Source: Stappia stellulata DSM 5886 (GTDB lineage: Bacteria; Pseudomonadota; Alphaproteobacteria; Rhizobiales; Stappiaceae). Taken from it: DNA of 64,000 nucleotides. The notes beneath the pieces were generated by a model, which saw nothing but the letters and a program-made list of their open reading frames with translations, did not search any database and was not told the origin of the DNA. The translations under genes were made by a program, and so were the position numbers. The stretch covers positions 1-64,000 of the forward strand of contig NZ_AUIM01000010.1 of assembly GCF_000423705.1 (NCBI RefSeq). Direction: 5' to 3'. This document shows positions 24,621 through 33,179 of the stretch, one piece after another (positions within the stretch are counted from its first letter, which is position 1; each line of letters starts with the position of its first letter).

Positions 24621-26498
24621 ATGACCGCCCCGTTTCAGGACCGCGTGAACACCGCGCTTGTCGCCATCGCGCTTGCGGGACTGGGTGTCGGCCTCGCGCT
24701 GTCGCTCACCGGACGGGCCTGGGCGGCGGATGCCGTCTGGATCGCCGGGGTCCTCCCCGTGCTGGCCGCGCTTCTGGTGGAGATCGTGCGCTCGCTGCGC
24801 GCCGGCGAGGTCGGCCTCGACATCGTCGCAGCACTCTCGATGACCGCGGCGCTTGTCTTTGGGGAAACGCTGGCCGCGGCCGTGGTGGCGCTGATGTATT
24901 CCGGCGGCACCTTCCTGGAGACCTTCGCCGAGGGGCGCGCCCGGCGCGAGATGAGCGCGCTTCTCGCCCGTGTGCCGCGCACCGCGACCCGCCACCGCAA
25001 CGGCGCCCTCGACGAGGTGCCGCTGGAAGAGATCGAACCCGGCGACCTCCTTCTCATCCGGCAGGGCGACGTCGCGCCGGTGGACGGGACGCTTGCAAGC
25101 GCGCGCGCCGTTCTCGACCTGTCGGCGCTGACGGGCGAATCCCTGCCGGCGCGGCTTGAGCGCGAGGCCGAGGTGATGAGCGGGGCGACCAACGCGGGCG
25201 AGGCCTTCGACCTGCGCGCGACGCGCCGCGCCGCCGACAGCACCTACGCCGGGATCGTGCGGCTGGTGGAGGCGGCACAGAAATCCAAGGCGCCGATGGC
25301 GCGGCTCGCCGACCGCTATTCGCTCGCCTTCCTCGTTGTTACCGTGGTGCTGGCGACGGCAGCCTGGTGGTTTACCGGCGATCCGATCCGCGCGGTTGCC
25401 GTTCTCGTCGTTGCAACGCCCTGCCCGCTGATCCTTGCCGTTCCGGTGGCGCTGGTGGCGGGCCTGTCGCGTGCCGCGCATTTCGGCGTGCTGATCAAGG
25501 GCGCGAAACCGCTGGAGGCGCTGGCGCGGATCAACACGCTGATCCTCGACAAGACCGGCACGCTGACCGACGGGCGGCCGAAGATCGTCTCCATCGAACG
25601 CCATGGCACGCTCGACGAAAACGAGGTGCTCTACTACGCCGCCGCCCTCGACCAGGCATCGAAACATCCGATCGCCCAGGCCATCGTCGCGGACGCGCGG
25701 ACGCGCGGCATGAACCTGCCCGTCCCGGAAGACCTCGTCGAGACGGCGGGCGAAGGCGTCGCCGGCACCGTCGACGGACGCCGCGTCGTCGTCGGCGGGA
25801 TCGGTTTCGTCACGCGACAGGCCGCACCGCCCGATTGGGATCGCCACATCCGCGAACCGGGATCGGTGATCGTCGCCGTCTCCGTCGACGGCGTGCTGGC
25901 GGGCCATCTGGCCCTGGCCGACGCGTTGCGCGAGGGAACGGCGGACCTGCTCGCCGGCCTTCGGGAAAACGGCATCGAGCGCATTCTTCTGGCGACCGGC
26001 GACCGGCGCGCCGTGGCGGAGGCGGTCACGGAAGGCCTCGGTCTCGATGCGGTGCGCTCGGATCTCTCGCCGGACCAGAAGGTGCTTCTGGTTCTGAGCG
26101 AACGCAAGAACGGCCCCGTGATGATGGTCGGCGACGGCGTCAACGATGCCCCGGCGCTGGCGGCCGCCGACGTCGGCGTTGCCATGGGCGCGCGCGGCGC
26201 GGCCGCCTCGGCGGAAGCGGCGGATGTCGTCTTGCTGGTCGACCATCTGAACCGGCTGTTGCCGGGGCTGGAAGTGGCCAGGGGCGCGCGGCGGATCGCG
26301 GTGGAAAGCGTCGTCGCCGGCATCGGCCTTTCGATTGCCGGGATGATTGCTGCCGCCTTCGGCTATCTCACACCGGTTCAGGGCGCGCTTCTGCAGGAGG
26401 TGATCGACGTTGCCGTGATCCTCAACGCCCTTCGTGCCCTGAAGATCACGCCGCGCGCGGAGCCTTCGGCTCCCAATGCCAAAGGACAAGGCCAATGA
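24621..26498 (+). CDS. P1B-type metal-transporting ATPase with TPCPL motif
   Basis: A 625-residue inner-membrane metal pump. It has the actuator motif LTGES, phosphorylation motif DKTGTLTDGRP, nucleotide-domain HP motif (SKHPIA) and hinge GDGVNDAPAL. The transport motif is TPCPLILAVP rather than CPC, CPH or SPC. TPCP is typical of the P1B-5 group, which includes Ni2+/Fe2+ pumps, so nickel or iron export is the best guess. There is no N-terminal heavy-metal domain and no C-terminal hemerythrin domain. It overlaps the VIT-family gene by 4 bp (ATGA). Confidence 0.85.
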   Translation: MTAPFQDRVNTALVAIALAGLGVGLALSLTGRAWAADAVWIAGVLPVLAALLVEIVRSLRAGEVGLDIVAALSMTAALVFGETLAAAVVALMYSGGTFLETFAEGRARREMSALLARVPRTATRHRNGALDEVPLEEIEPGDLLLIRQGDVAPVDGTLASARAVLDLSALTGESLPARLEREAEVMSGATNAGEAFDLRATRRAADSTYAGIVRLVEAAQKSKAPMARLADRYSLAFLVVTVVLATAAWWFTGDPIRAVAVLVVATPCPLILAVPVALVAGLSRAAHFGVLIKGAKPLEALARINTLILDKTGTLTDGRPKIVSIERHGTLDENEVLYYAAALDQASKHPIAQAIVADARTRGMNLPVPEDLVETAGEGVAGTVDGRRVVVGGIGFVTRQAAPPDWDRHIREPGSVIVAVSVDGVLAGHLALADALREGTADLLAGLRENGIERILLATGDRRAVAEAVTEGLGLDAVRSDLSPDQKVLLVLSERKNGPVMMVGDGVNDAPALAAADVGVAMGARGAAASAEAADVVLLVDHLNRLLPGLEVARGARRIAVESVVAGIGLSIAGMIAAAFGYLTPVQGALLQEVIDVAVILNALRALKITPRAEPSAPNAKGQGQ

Positions 26499-27193
26499 CC
26501 CGTATTCTTCACTCCGAAGTCCATCTGGTGCATCGCATCGGCTGGCTGCGCGCCGCCGTTCTGGGCGCAAACGACGGTCTCGTGTCGACCGCGAGCCTCG
26601 TCGTCGGCGTGGCGGCGGCCGGCTCGGGGCGCACGGAGGTGCTGATCGCCGGCCTTGCCGGTCTCGTTGCCGGCGCGATGTCGATGGCCGCCGGCGAATA
26701 TGTCTCGGTCAGCTCGCAGACGGACGCCGAAAAGGCCGACATCGCCCGCGAAACGCGCGAGCTGGAGGAAACGCCGGAGGCCGAACTCGACGAACTGACG
26801 CAGATTTATGTCGAACGCGGTCTCGACGACCGGCTGGCCCGGCAAGTCGCGGTCCAGCTCACCGAAAAGAACGCGCTCGCCGCACATATGCGCGACGAAC
26901 TGGGCATCTCCGAGACCATTGCCGCCCGTCCGATCCAGGCCGCCGTCGTCTCGGCACTGACCTTTGCAATCGGCGCCGTCGTGCCGCTGATCGTGGCGGG
27001 GCTTGCGCCGGCCTCCGCGATCTCGGTCGCGGTGGCGGTCACCACGCTGCCGGCGCTTGCCGTGCTCGGCGGACTGGGCGCCTCCGCCGGCGGTGCCGGG
27101 ATCGCCAAGGGCGCGCTGCGGGTCACCTTCTGGGGAGCGCTCGCCATGGCCGCGACCGCCGCCGTCGGCATGGTTTTCGGGGTCACCGTCTAG
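26495..27193 (+). CDS. VIT1/CCC1-family Fe2+/Mn2+ transporter
   Basis: A 232-residue membrane protein. The opening VHRIGWLRAAVLGANDGLVSTASLVVGVAAA and SMAAGEYVSVSSQTD are diagnostic of VIT1/CCC1 proteins. A charged, Glu-rich central segment (ETRELEETPEAELDEL) is the cytoplasmic metal-binding part, followed by three C-terminal helices. The family moves Fe2+ or Mn2+ out of the cytoplasm. Translational coupling to the P1B ATPase suggests a shared metal, most likely iron or manganese. Confidence 0.9.
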   Translation: MTRILHSEVHLVHRIGWLRAAVLGANDGLVSTASLVVGVAAAGSGRTEVLIAGLAGLVAGAMSMAAGEYVSVSSQTDAEKADIARETRELEETPEAELDELTQIYVERGLDDRLARQVAVQLTEKNALAAHMRDELGISETIAARPIQAAVVSALTFAIGAVVPLIVAGLAPASAISVAVAVTTLPALAVLGGLGASAGGAGIAKGALRVTFWGALAMAATAAVGMVFGVTV

Positions 27194-27310
27194 GAGACGG
27201 GCCTGGCGTTGTCAGCGGGTCGCACCAAGGATCGGCGCGCCTCTGAACCGGGGAGAACAATGCGGGCGCGCCGGCACAGACTCTCCTCCCCGGCCGACCC
27301 GCGCGCAGCG

Positions 27311-28081
27311 TCAGGACACCGCGGGCAGTCCCACCGCCGCACGCCCCTCGTTGGTCTTCAGCGAGAAATCCGTACCGAGATAGGCATCGCCTCCGGGGCC
27401 GCAGAGATAGGCGATGGTCTTGGCGACCCACTCGGGCGGAATATGCACCGACGGGTCGAGCTGGCTCACCGGATTGAGACCCGACGCCTTGATCGCGACC
27501 TGCATTTCGGTCTTCACCGTGCCCGGGCTCAGTCCGATCATGCGGATGCCCTCGCCGCGATACTCCTTGTCGGTGCAGCGGGTCAGCGACAGCACCGCCG
27601 CCTTTGTCGAGCAATAGTGGCTCCAGCCCTCCAGCGCGCCGGTCGCGGCGCCGGAACTGATGTTGATGATCGTGCCACCGCCGCGCGCGGTCATTTCCGG
27701 GATCGCATGGCGCAGGCCGTAGTAGACGCCCTTGACGTTCACATCGACGACCCGGCTCCAGGCGTCCGGATCGCTGTCGGCAAGCCGCGCGATCGGATCG
27801 ATCAGTCCGGCATTGTTCACCAGGACGTCGAGACCGCCGTAGAGCTCGACGGCGCGCGCGATCAGCGCCTTCACGTCCTCCTGGCGGGCAACGTCGCAGG
27901 TCATCGCGCTCGCCGTGCCCCCGGCGGCTTCGATCTCCCTTGCGATGCGTTCGATATCGCCGGCGCTGCGCGCGGCAAGCACGACATTGGCGCCAAGGGC
28001 GGCCAGATGACGCGCGGCGGCCTCGCCGATACCCCGGCTGGCGCCGGTGATGACAACACTCTTGTTTTCAAACTCGGACAT
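27311..28081 (-). CDS. Short-chain dehydrogenase/reductase
   Basis: A 256-residue NAD(P)-dependent oxidoreductase. It has the cofactor motif TGASRGIG, NNAG, the catalytic Ser in NISSG and Tyr-Lys in YCSTK. The ATG at 28081 follows GGAGAG; the longer frame upstream is unsupported. The substrate is unknown. It is downstream of the CDF gene on the same strand with a ~125-bp gap and is probably independent. Confidence 0.87.
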   Translation of the reverse strand: MSEFENKSVVITGASRGIGEAAARHLAALGANVVLAARSAGDIERIAREIEAAGGTASAMTCDVARQEDVKALIARAVELYGGLDVLVNNAGLIDPIARLADSDPDAWSRVVDVNVKGVYYGLRHAIPEMTARGGGTIINISSGAATGALEGWSHYCSTKAAVLSLTRCTDKEYRGEGIRMIGLSPGTVKTEMQVAIKASGLNPVSQLDPSVHIPPEWVAKTIAYLCGPGGDAYLGTDFSLKTNEGRAAVGLPAVS

Positions 28082-28206
28082 ACACTCTCCAGAAACCGGA
28101 TTTGCAATGAGGGGATCAACGCCGGACATTCTATCGCATTCTCCGGCAATGCCGAGTCCGGCCCCCAAGCGCGCCTCGCCCGCCAGATGCAATGCGACGG
28201 AACGCG

Positions 28207-29127
28207 TCAATCCGGCAGGCTCGACGGGCGGGTGACATCGATCTCCCGGGCGGTCTCCTCATCGCGGCAGCGGACTTCCAGCTGCAAGGTGGAAAAGTAG
28301 AAACCGAAGCGGCGCCGAAGCAGGTCATGCGCACGATCGAGCACCGTCTCGGAAACGGCGTCGTCGCGCACGCGCATATGCGCGGAGAAGACATGCCGAC
28401 CGCTGGTAAGCGCCCAGGCATGGGGATGGTGGACGTCGATGACACCGGCGAGCTCGGCAAGCGCCGCCGACACGTGCTCAAGATCGATGCCGGGGGGCGT
28501 TCCCTCCAACAGGAGATGCGACGCATCGCGCAGGATCCCCCAACTCGCCCAGATCAGAACGAAACCGAACGCCATGCCGAGCAGGGGATCGATGGCGAGA
28601 AACCCGGTCAGCCAGATCACCAGCGCGGTGACGACGATCAGCAGACTGCCGACGAAGGTCTGGATGATATGCCAGAGCGCGCCGCGCACGTTGATGTCCT
28701 CGCGGGCCTGCGTCCAGACGAGGGCAAGCGACACGACCTCTGTCGCGAGCCCGCCCGCGGCGGCGATCAGCATGGGGGTGGTCGGAAGCTCGATCGGGTC
28801 GAACAGGCGCATCGCCGACATGACGAGGACCACCACCGCCATCGCCAGCAGAAATCCGCCGTTGACCAATGCGCCGATGATCTCGCTTCGGTACCAGCCG
28901 AACGAGCGCTGCGCGTCGGCCGGGCGCCGGGCAAGGCGGGCGGCAAGAAGCGCGACCAGGATCCCGCCAACGGCGGAGAAGGTGTGCAGGGCATCCGCAA
29001 TGACGGCAATGGAGCCCGTCCACAATCCGATCGCCAGTTCCACAACGAAATAGACCCCGGTCAACCAGGCGGAAATCTTCATTCCGCGCCCCCGTATCGG
29101 CGTCGGTCCGTGACTTGCGTGACTCAT
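28207..29127 (-). CDS. CDF-family cation transporter, atypical metal site
   Basis: A 306-residue, six-helix inner-membrane protein of the cation diffusion facilitator family, with a His-containing C-terminal cytoplasmic domain (IDVHHPHAW). Membrane segments and the QRSFGWYRSEIIGALVNG loop are typical. The two metal-site helices read ADALHTFSA and HIIQTFVGS where Zn2+ transporters have HxxxD, so both second acidic ligands are replaced by Ala and Thr. Metal choice may differ, or the protein may be impaired. The start ATG follows GGAGATGCAGG. Confidence 0.82.
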   Translation of the reverse strand: MSHASHGPTPIRGRGMKISAWLTGVYFVVELAIGLWTGSIAVIADALHTFSAVGGILVALLAARLARRPADAQRSFGWYRSEIIGALVNGGFLLAMAVVVLVMSAMRLFDPIELPTTPMLIAAAGGLATEVVSLALVWTQAREDINVRGALWHIIQTFVGSLLIVVTALVIWLTGFLAIDPLLGMAFGFVLIWASWGILRDASHLLLEGTPPGIDLEHVSAALAELAGVIDVHHPHAWALTSGRHVFSAHMRVRDDAVSETVLDRAHDLLRRRFGFYFSTLQLEVRCRDEETAREIDVTRPSSLPD

Positions 29128-29373
29128 CCTGCATCTCCAAGGGCGATTTGAGCTGTGACCCGAAGGCCGTGGCCTCGCCACAAGGTTGCCGCCTCCAGCC
29201 CGTGGAACGTCAAGCGCGAGAGCAACGCAAGAAACCGGTGCCAACCGGCGCCGGATCGCTCCGGTCCGGTACATTTTTCTGGTCGCAAACGACGCGACCC
29301 AGTATGACGTACGGCGGGCTGTCGCTGGACGCAGCGCAGGTGCAGCAAAGTCTTTTCAAACACCGGGGGCCGT

Positions 29374-30393
29374 GTGTTGGCGAACGTTGAAAACGGAAGC
29401 GTTGTCACGTTGGAAACGGAGTGCCGCATCTGCGCGGGCAAAAACCGGCGTGTCGTCTCCGGCGTGGGACGCGGTTCCAAACCGCTGACCACGGTGATCT
29501 GCACCGGCTGCGGGCTGGTGCACAGCCATCCGATCCCCACCAAGGAAGAACTCGACCGCTTCTACACCGTCGACTATCGCAAGGCCTACAAGTCGACCTA
29601 CGAGCCGAAGCTGAAGCACACCTATCGCTATGCGCCCGGGGCCTATCAGCGCGTCGCGGAAATCGCCAGACACGCAAGCCCGGAGCAGACGCGCTTCCTC
29701 GACATCGGCTCGGGCAGCGGCGAGTTCCTCTACATGGCCCGCAAGGCGGGCTTCAAGGTCACCGGCATCGAACCCAACACCGGCTACGCGGACTATACGA
29801 GGCGCGTGCTCGGCCTTCCCGTCCAGAACTGCACCTACGAGACCGCGGCGCTCGATCCGGACGGCTACGACATCATCAACCTGAACCATGTGCTGGAGCA
29901 TTTGCCGGACCCGCTCGCCTCGCTGCGCGTCATCAATTCGCTCCTGCGCGAGAGCGGGCTGCTCTCGGTCGCCGTGCCCGACATCCAGCACACCAACCAC
30001 GCTCCGTGGACGCGCTTTCACTTCGCGCATATTTACAATTTCAACCACGAGACGCTGAAGGCGATGCTTCTGAAGGCCGGCTTCGAGATCATTCCCGAAG
30101 GCTCCGCGTCGACAACCTTCCTCGCCCGCAAGGTTTCCGAGCATTTCAGCGACGCGCCGATGGAAATGCCGGAAAACTACGAGACCCTCTGGGCGGACCT
30201 GCATGCCACATCGACCATCGGCCATGTGGCGAGCAAGAAGGGCATCGGCCGGTTTCTCAACAAGTGCTATCGCTATCCAAAGGAGTATCTGCTGGCGGTA
30301 AGCCACGGCAATGCCCCGAAAATCCTCGACCGCGTCTTTGCCCGGATGAACAGGACCGCGCCGGTGCGCGCAGGAACCGACCCACGCAGCTGA
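29374..30393 (+). CDS. Class I SAM-dependent methyltransferase with N-terminal Cys4 site
   Basis: A 339-residue protein. The N-terminus has CRICAG and CTGCGLVHSHPIP, a four-Cys zinc-binding pattern often seen in C-methyltransferases. The SAM domain has FLDIGSGSGEFLYMARKAGFKVTGIEP and the post-motif NHVLEHLPDPLASLR. The initiator is GTG (29374) or TTG one codon later, after GGGGGCC. Its target is unknown; the Cys4-type architecture is common for sugar or small-molecule methyltransferases. The next gene starts 24 bp downstream. Confidence 0.82.
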   Translation: MLANVENGSVVTLETECRICAGKNRRVVSGVGRGSKPLTTVICTGCGLVHSHPIPTKEELDRFYTVDYRKAYKSTYEPKLKHTYRYAPGAYQRVAEIARHASPEQTRFLDIGSGSGEFLYMARKAGFKVTGIEPNTGYADYTRRVLGLPVQNCTYETAALDPDGYDIINLNHVLEHLPDPLASLRVINSLLRESGLLSVAVPDIQHTNHAPWTRFHFAHIYNFNHETLKAMLLKAGFEIIPEGSASTTFLARKVSEHFSDAPMEMPENYETLWADLHATSTIGHVASKKGIGRFLNKCYRYPKEYLLAVSHGNAPKILDRVFARMNRTAPVRAGTDPRS

Positions 30394-30416
30394 CCCGACC
30401 CGCCAGCGAGAGCGCC

Positions 30417-32243
30417 ATGACGACATGCCCGCGCGACACGACCGGTCGTCTCCTGCTGCTCGACGCACAGGCGGACACGGCGCTTTTGTTTTCCGCTCCG
30501 CACCGGACCCTCGCCTGTTCCCGCATCGACGCGGTGACAGCATGCCTGGAGGCCGCTGAACAGGCCGCGGCCTGCGGGCATCATGTCGCCGGATACCTGT
30601 CCTATGAAGCCGGATATGCATTCGAGGAAAAGCTGCGCGCCCTCGCGCCGGCGGATCCGGAGCTGCCGCTTGTCTGGTTCGGCATTTACGACGCGCCGGA
30701 ACGGCTCGGGCTGACAGCCGCGCTGGACCTGCTTGCGGCCCCGGAGGCGCGCGCCGCCGCCCATGCCGCCCCGCCCGCGGCAACGGTCGACAGCCTGGAC
30801 ATGAGCGAGCGCGACTATGAGGCCGCCTTCAACGCGGTGTGCCGCCATCTTGCAAAGGGCGACATCTATCAGGCCAATCTGACCATGCGGGCGCGCGGAC
30901 GCTGGTCGGGCGACCTGCGCGCCCTGTTCGCCCGGCTGGTCACCACACAGCCGGTGGGCCATGCCGCCTGGCTGGACCTCGGCACGCACCAGGTCCTGTC
31001 GCTGTCGCCGGAGCTCTTTCTGGAACGGCGCGGAACGCAGATTGTAAGCCGGCCAATGAAAGGCACGGCACCGCGCGGCTTCAACGCGCAGGCCGATGCC
31101 GAAATCGCGGCAGAGCTTGCCCGCGATCCCAAGTCGCGGGCCGAAAACGTCATGATTGTCGACCTGATGCGCAACGACCTGTCGCGGATCGCCGTGCCGG
31201 GCAGCGTTCAGGTGCCACGCCTCTTCGAGGTGGAGCCCTACGCCACGCTGCACCAGATGACCTCCACGGTGGAAGCGCAGCTCGAACCCGGCCACGGCTT
31301 CGCCGCCTGCATGGCGCGTCTCTTTCCCTGCGGTTCGATCACCGGCGCGCCCAAACTCAGGGCGATGGAGATCCTGCACGCCCTGGAAACCGGTCCGCGC
31401 GGGATCTACACCGGCGCCATCGGTCACCTTGAGCCCGGCGGCGACTTTCGCTTCAACGTGGCGATCCGCACGATGGTCGCGCGAACGCCCGACGATGCGG
31501 GCGAAGGATCCTTCGAGATCGGGACCGGATCGGGACTGGTGTTCGATTCCGGGGCGGGCCCGGAATACGCCGAAAGCCGGCTAAAGCTCGCGTTCCTGGA
31601 ACGCCCCCTGCCCGATTTCGCGCTGATCGAGACAATGGCCTGGCACCCGCTGGAGGGCTATCTGCTCCTAAAGCGCCACATGCGCCGGCTTCAAGAAAGC
31701 GCGGCCCGATTGGGGTTCACATGTGCCCCGGACACGATCGCGGGCGCGCTGTCCGCGCTGGCGGAGCGCTTCGAGGCCCCGCGCCGCGTGCGTCTGGAAC
31801 TCTCCGCCGACGGGCGGTTTCGCCTCGCCGACGAGGCGCTGGCGCCCACGCCGCCGCGCTGGCGCATCGCGGTGTCGGACAGGCCCGTCGATGCGGGCAA
31901 CCCGCTGCTCGCCCACAAGACGACCCGGCGCGCGCTTTACGACGACACGCTCAAGCGCATGGTCGCGACACGGGGCTGCGACGAGGTGCTTTTCGTCAAC
32001 GGCGACGGGTTTGCGACGGAAGGCAGCTACACCAATCTCTTCGTCGCGCGGGGCGGCCGGCTGCTGACCCCGCCCCTGTTCCATGGCCTGCTGCCGGGAA
32101 CGCTGCGCGAAGCCCTGCTGGAGAGCGGCCGCGCTTTCGAGGCGGCGCTCACGCTGGACGATGTGCTGGCGGCGGAAAGGGTCTATTTCGGCAATTCGGT
32201 GCGCGGGCTGGTCGCGAGCGACATCCAGTCGCGGCCATCCTGA
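30417..32243 (+). CDS. pabB: Fused aminodeoxychorismate synthase component I / aminodeoxychorismate lyase
   Basis: A 608-residue fusion that makes p-aminobenzoate for folate. Residues 1-390 are PabB: SLSPELFLERRG, RPMKGTAPRG, DLMRNDLSRIA and GSITGAPKLRAMEIL. Residues ~395-608 are PabC-like, a class IV PLP lyase with the expected Lys in AHKTTRRALYD and with EGSYTNLFV. The amidotransferase partner PabA is not in the window. The 3' end overlaps the convergent nucleotidyltransferase gene by 61 bp. Confidence 0.9.
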   Translation: MTTCPRDTTGRLLLLDAQADTALLFSAPHRTLACSRIDAVTACLEAAEQAAACGHHVAGYLSYEAGYAFEEKLRALAPADPELPLVWFGIYDAPERLGLTAALDLLAAPEARAAAHAAPPAATVDSLDMSERDYEAAFNAVCRHLAKGDIYQANLTMRARGRWSGDLRALFARLVTTQPVGHAAWLDLGTHQVLSLSPELFLERRGTQIVSRPMKGTAPRGFNAQADAEIAAELARDPKSRAENVMIVDLMRNDLSRIAVPGSVQVPRLFEVEPYATLHQMTSTVEAQLEPGHGFAACMARLFPCGSITGAPKLRAMEILHALETGPRGIYTGAIGHLEPGGDFRFNVAIRTMVARTPDDAGEGSFEIGTGSGLVFDSGAGPEYAESRLKLAFLERPLPDFALIETMAWHPLEGYLLLKRHMRRLQESAARLGFTCAPDTIAGALSALAERFEAPRRVRLELSADGRFRLADEALAPTPPRWRIAVSDRPVDAGNPLLAHKTTRRALYDDTLKRMVATRGCDEVLFVNGDGFATEGSYTNLFVARGGRLLTPPLFHGLLPGTLREALLESGRAFEAALTLDDVLAAERVYFGNSVRGLVASDIQSRPS

Positions 32244-33070
32244 GACGGATCGTCACGCAGCGCCTGATCCGCCGGTTCCCGCGCCCCCGGCTCGTCCTCG
32301 ACCGGCCGAGGCGGATCGTCCGCTTCAAACGCGCTGTCGTTCGACGGCTCTCCGGTCACCGGTCCCGCGTGCGCGGGTCCTTCATGTTCAGGTCCCGCGT
32401 GCGCAGGCCAGGGCACGACCTCGATCTCCGGCCAGGCCGCCGACATGCGTTGCGCCTTTTTCACGTAGGTCGCGGCATTGTCGAGCACGGGATTGGGCAC
32501 CAGCCGCATCGCAAAGACATCCGCCAGTCCGAAAGGCGCTGCGACCGACAGGCGGTCGTCGTTTTCCAGACGCACCGCGACCGCATGGGTCTTCGAGGCA
32601 TAGTTCAGGAGCGCCTCGTCGGTGCACCGCAGCTTCGGATAGGGCCGGGCGAAGCGCGCCTGGAACCACAGGTGCACCCGCGCCTGGTTGCGAATCTCGA
32701 CCGGGGCGGGCGCATCGGCCAAGAGCGCCTCTCCGCGCGCGATTTCCCGGTCCTCGGCCTCATAGCCTGTATCGGCGCCATCGAAATACAGAAGATCGAA
32801 GTCCTTGATGCCGTGACCGGCTTCGCGCCCGGTGAGCGCGTTCCACACGGTCTGATAGACCGCGCCGCTGGCAAGCCGCCAGTCCGGCAGCGCAAGCCTC
32901 CGCGCGCCGCGCAAGACCCGCATCAGATCCGGATCGGTGCGGATCAACAGTTCCAGAACCCGGCGCCGGTCGTCCTCGCTCGCAAGCGCGGGATCGCCCA
33001 GCGTCGTGCGGTCGAGGGCAAGGCCGGTCGACGGTATCGGGTTTCGAGGCGATGTCAGTGCAGCCACCAC
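32183..33070 (-). CDS. Nucleotidyltransferase-family protein (DUF925/NTP_transf_6-like) with acidic tail
   Basis: A 295-residue protein. The core has WRLASGAVYQTVWNALTG, IKDFDLLYFDGAD and RNQARVHLWFQARFARPYP, matching the uncharacterised nucleotidyltransferase family PF06042. I start at the GTG at 33070 because AGGAGA lies just upstream. After about residue 225 a Pro/Glu/Asp-rich tail with a short repeat (HAGP, HEGP, HAGP) extends through the 3' end of the opposing pab gene. The tail is longer than I expect for the family; a frameshift near the true stop is possible. Confidence 0.7.
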   Translation of the reverse strand: MVAALTSPRNPIPSTGLALDRTTLGDPALASEDDRRRVLELLIRTDPDLMRVLRGARRLALPDWRLASGAVYQTVWNALTGREAGHGIKDFDLLYFDGADTGYEAEDREIARGEALLADAPAPVEIRNQARVHLWFQARFARPYPKLRCTDEALLNYASKTHAVAVRLENDDRLSVAAPFGLADVFAMRLVPNPVLDNAATYVKKAQRMSAAWPEIEVVPWPAHAGPEHEGPAHAGPVTGEPSNDSAFEADDPPRPVEDEPGAREPADQALRDDPSQDGRDWMSLATSPRTELPK

Positions 33071-33179
33071 GCTCTCCTGAATTGCTCCCTGCCCCCGCAG
33101 GTGCCGGCGCGCCCGTTGCCTACGGCGCGTGCCGAAGCACCTTGAAAGGGTATGGGAGCCGGCGTCCGCGCACAAGCGC

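Noticed and set aside
24285-26570. 761-codon minus-strand frame opposite the P1B ATPase
   Set aside because: Antisense shadow of a complete ATPase gene.
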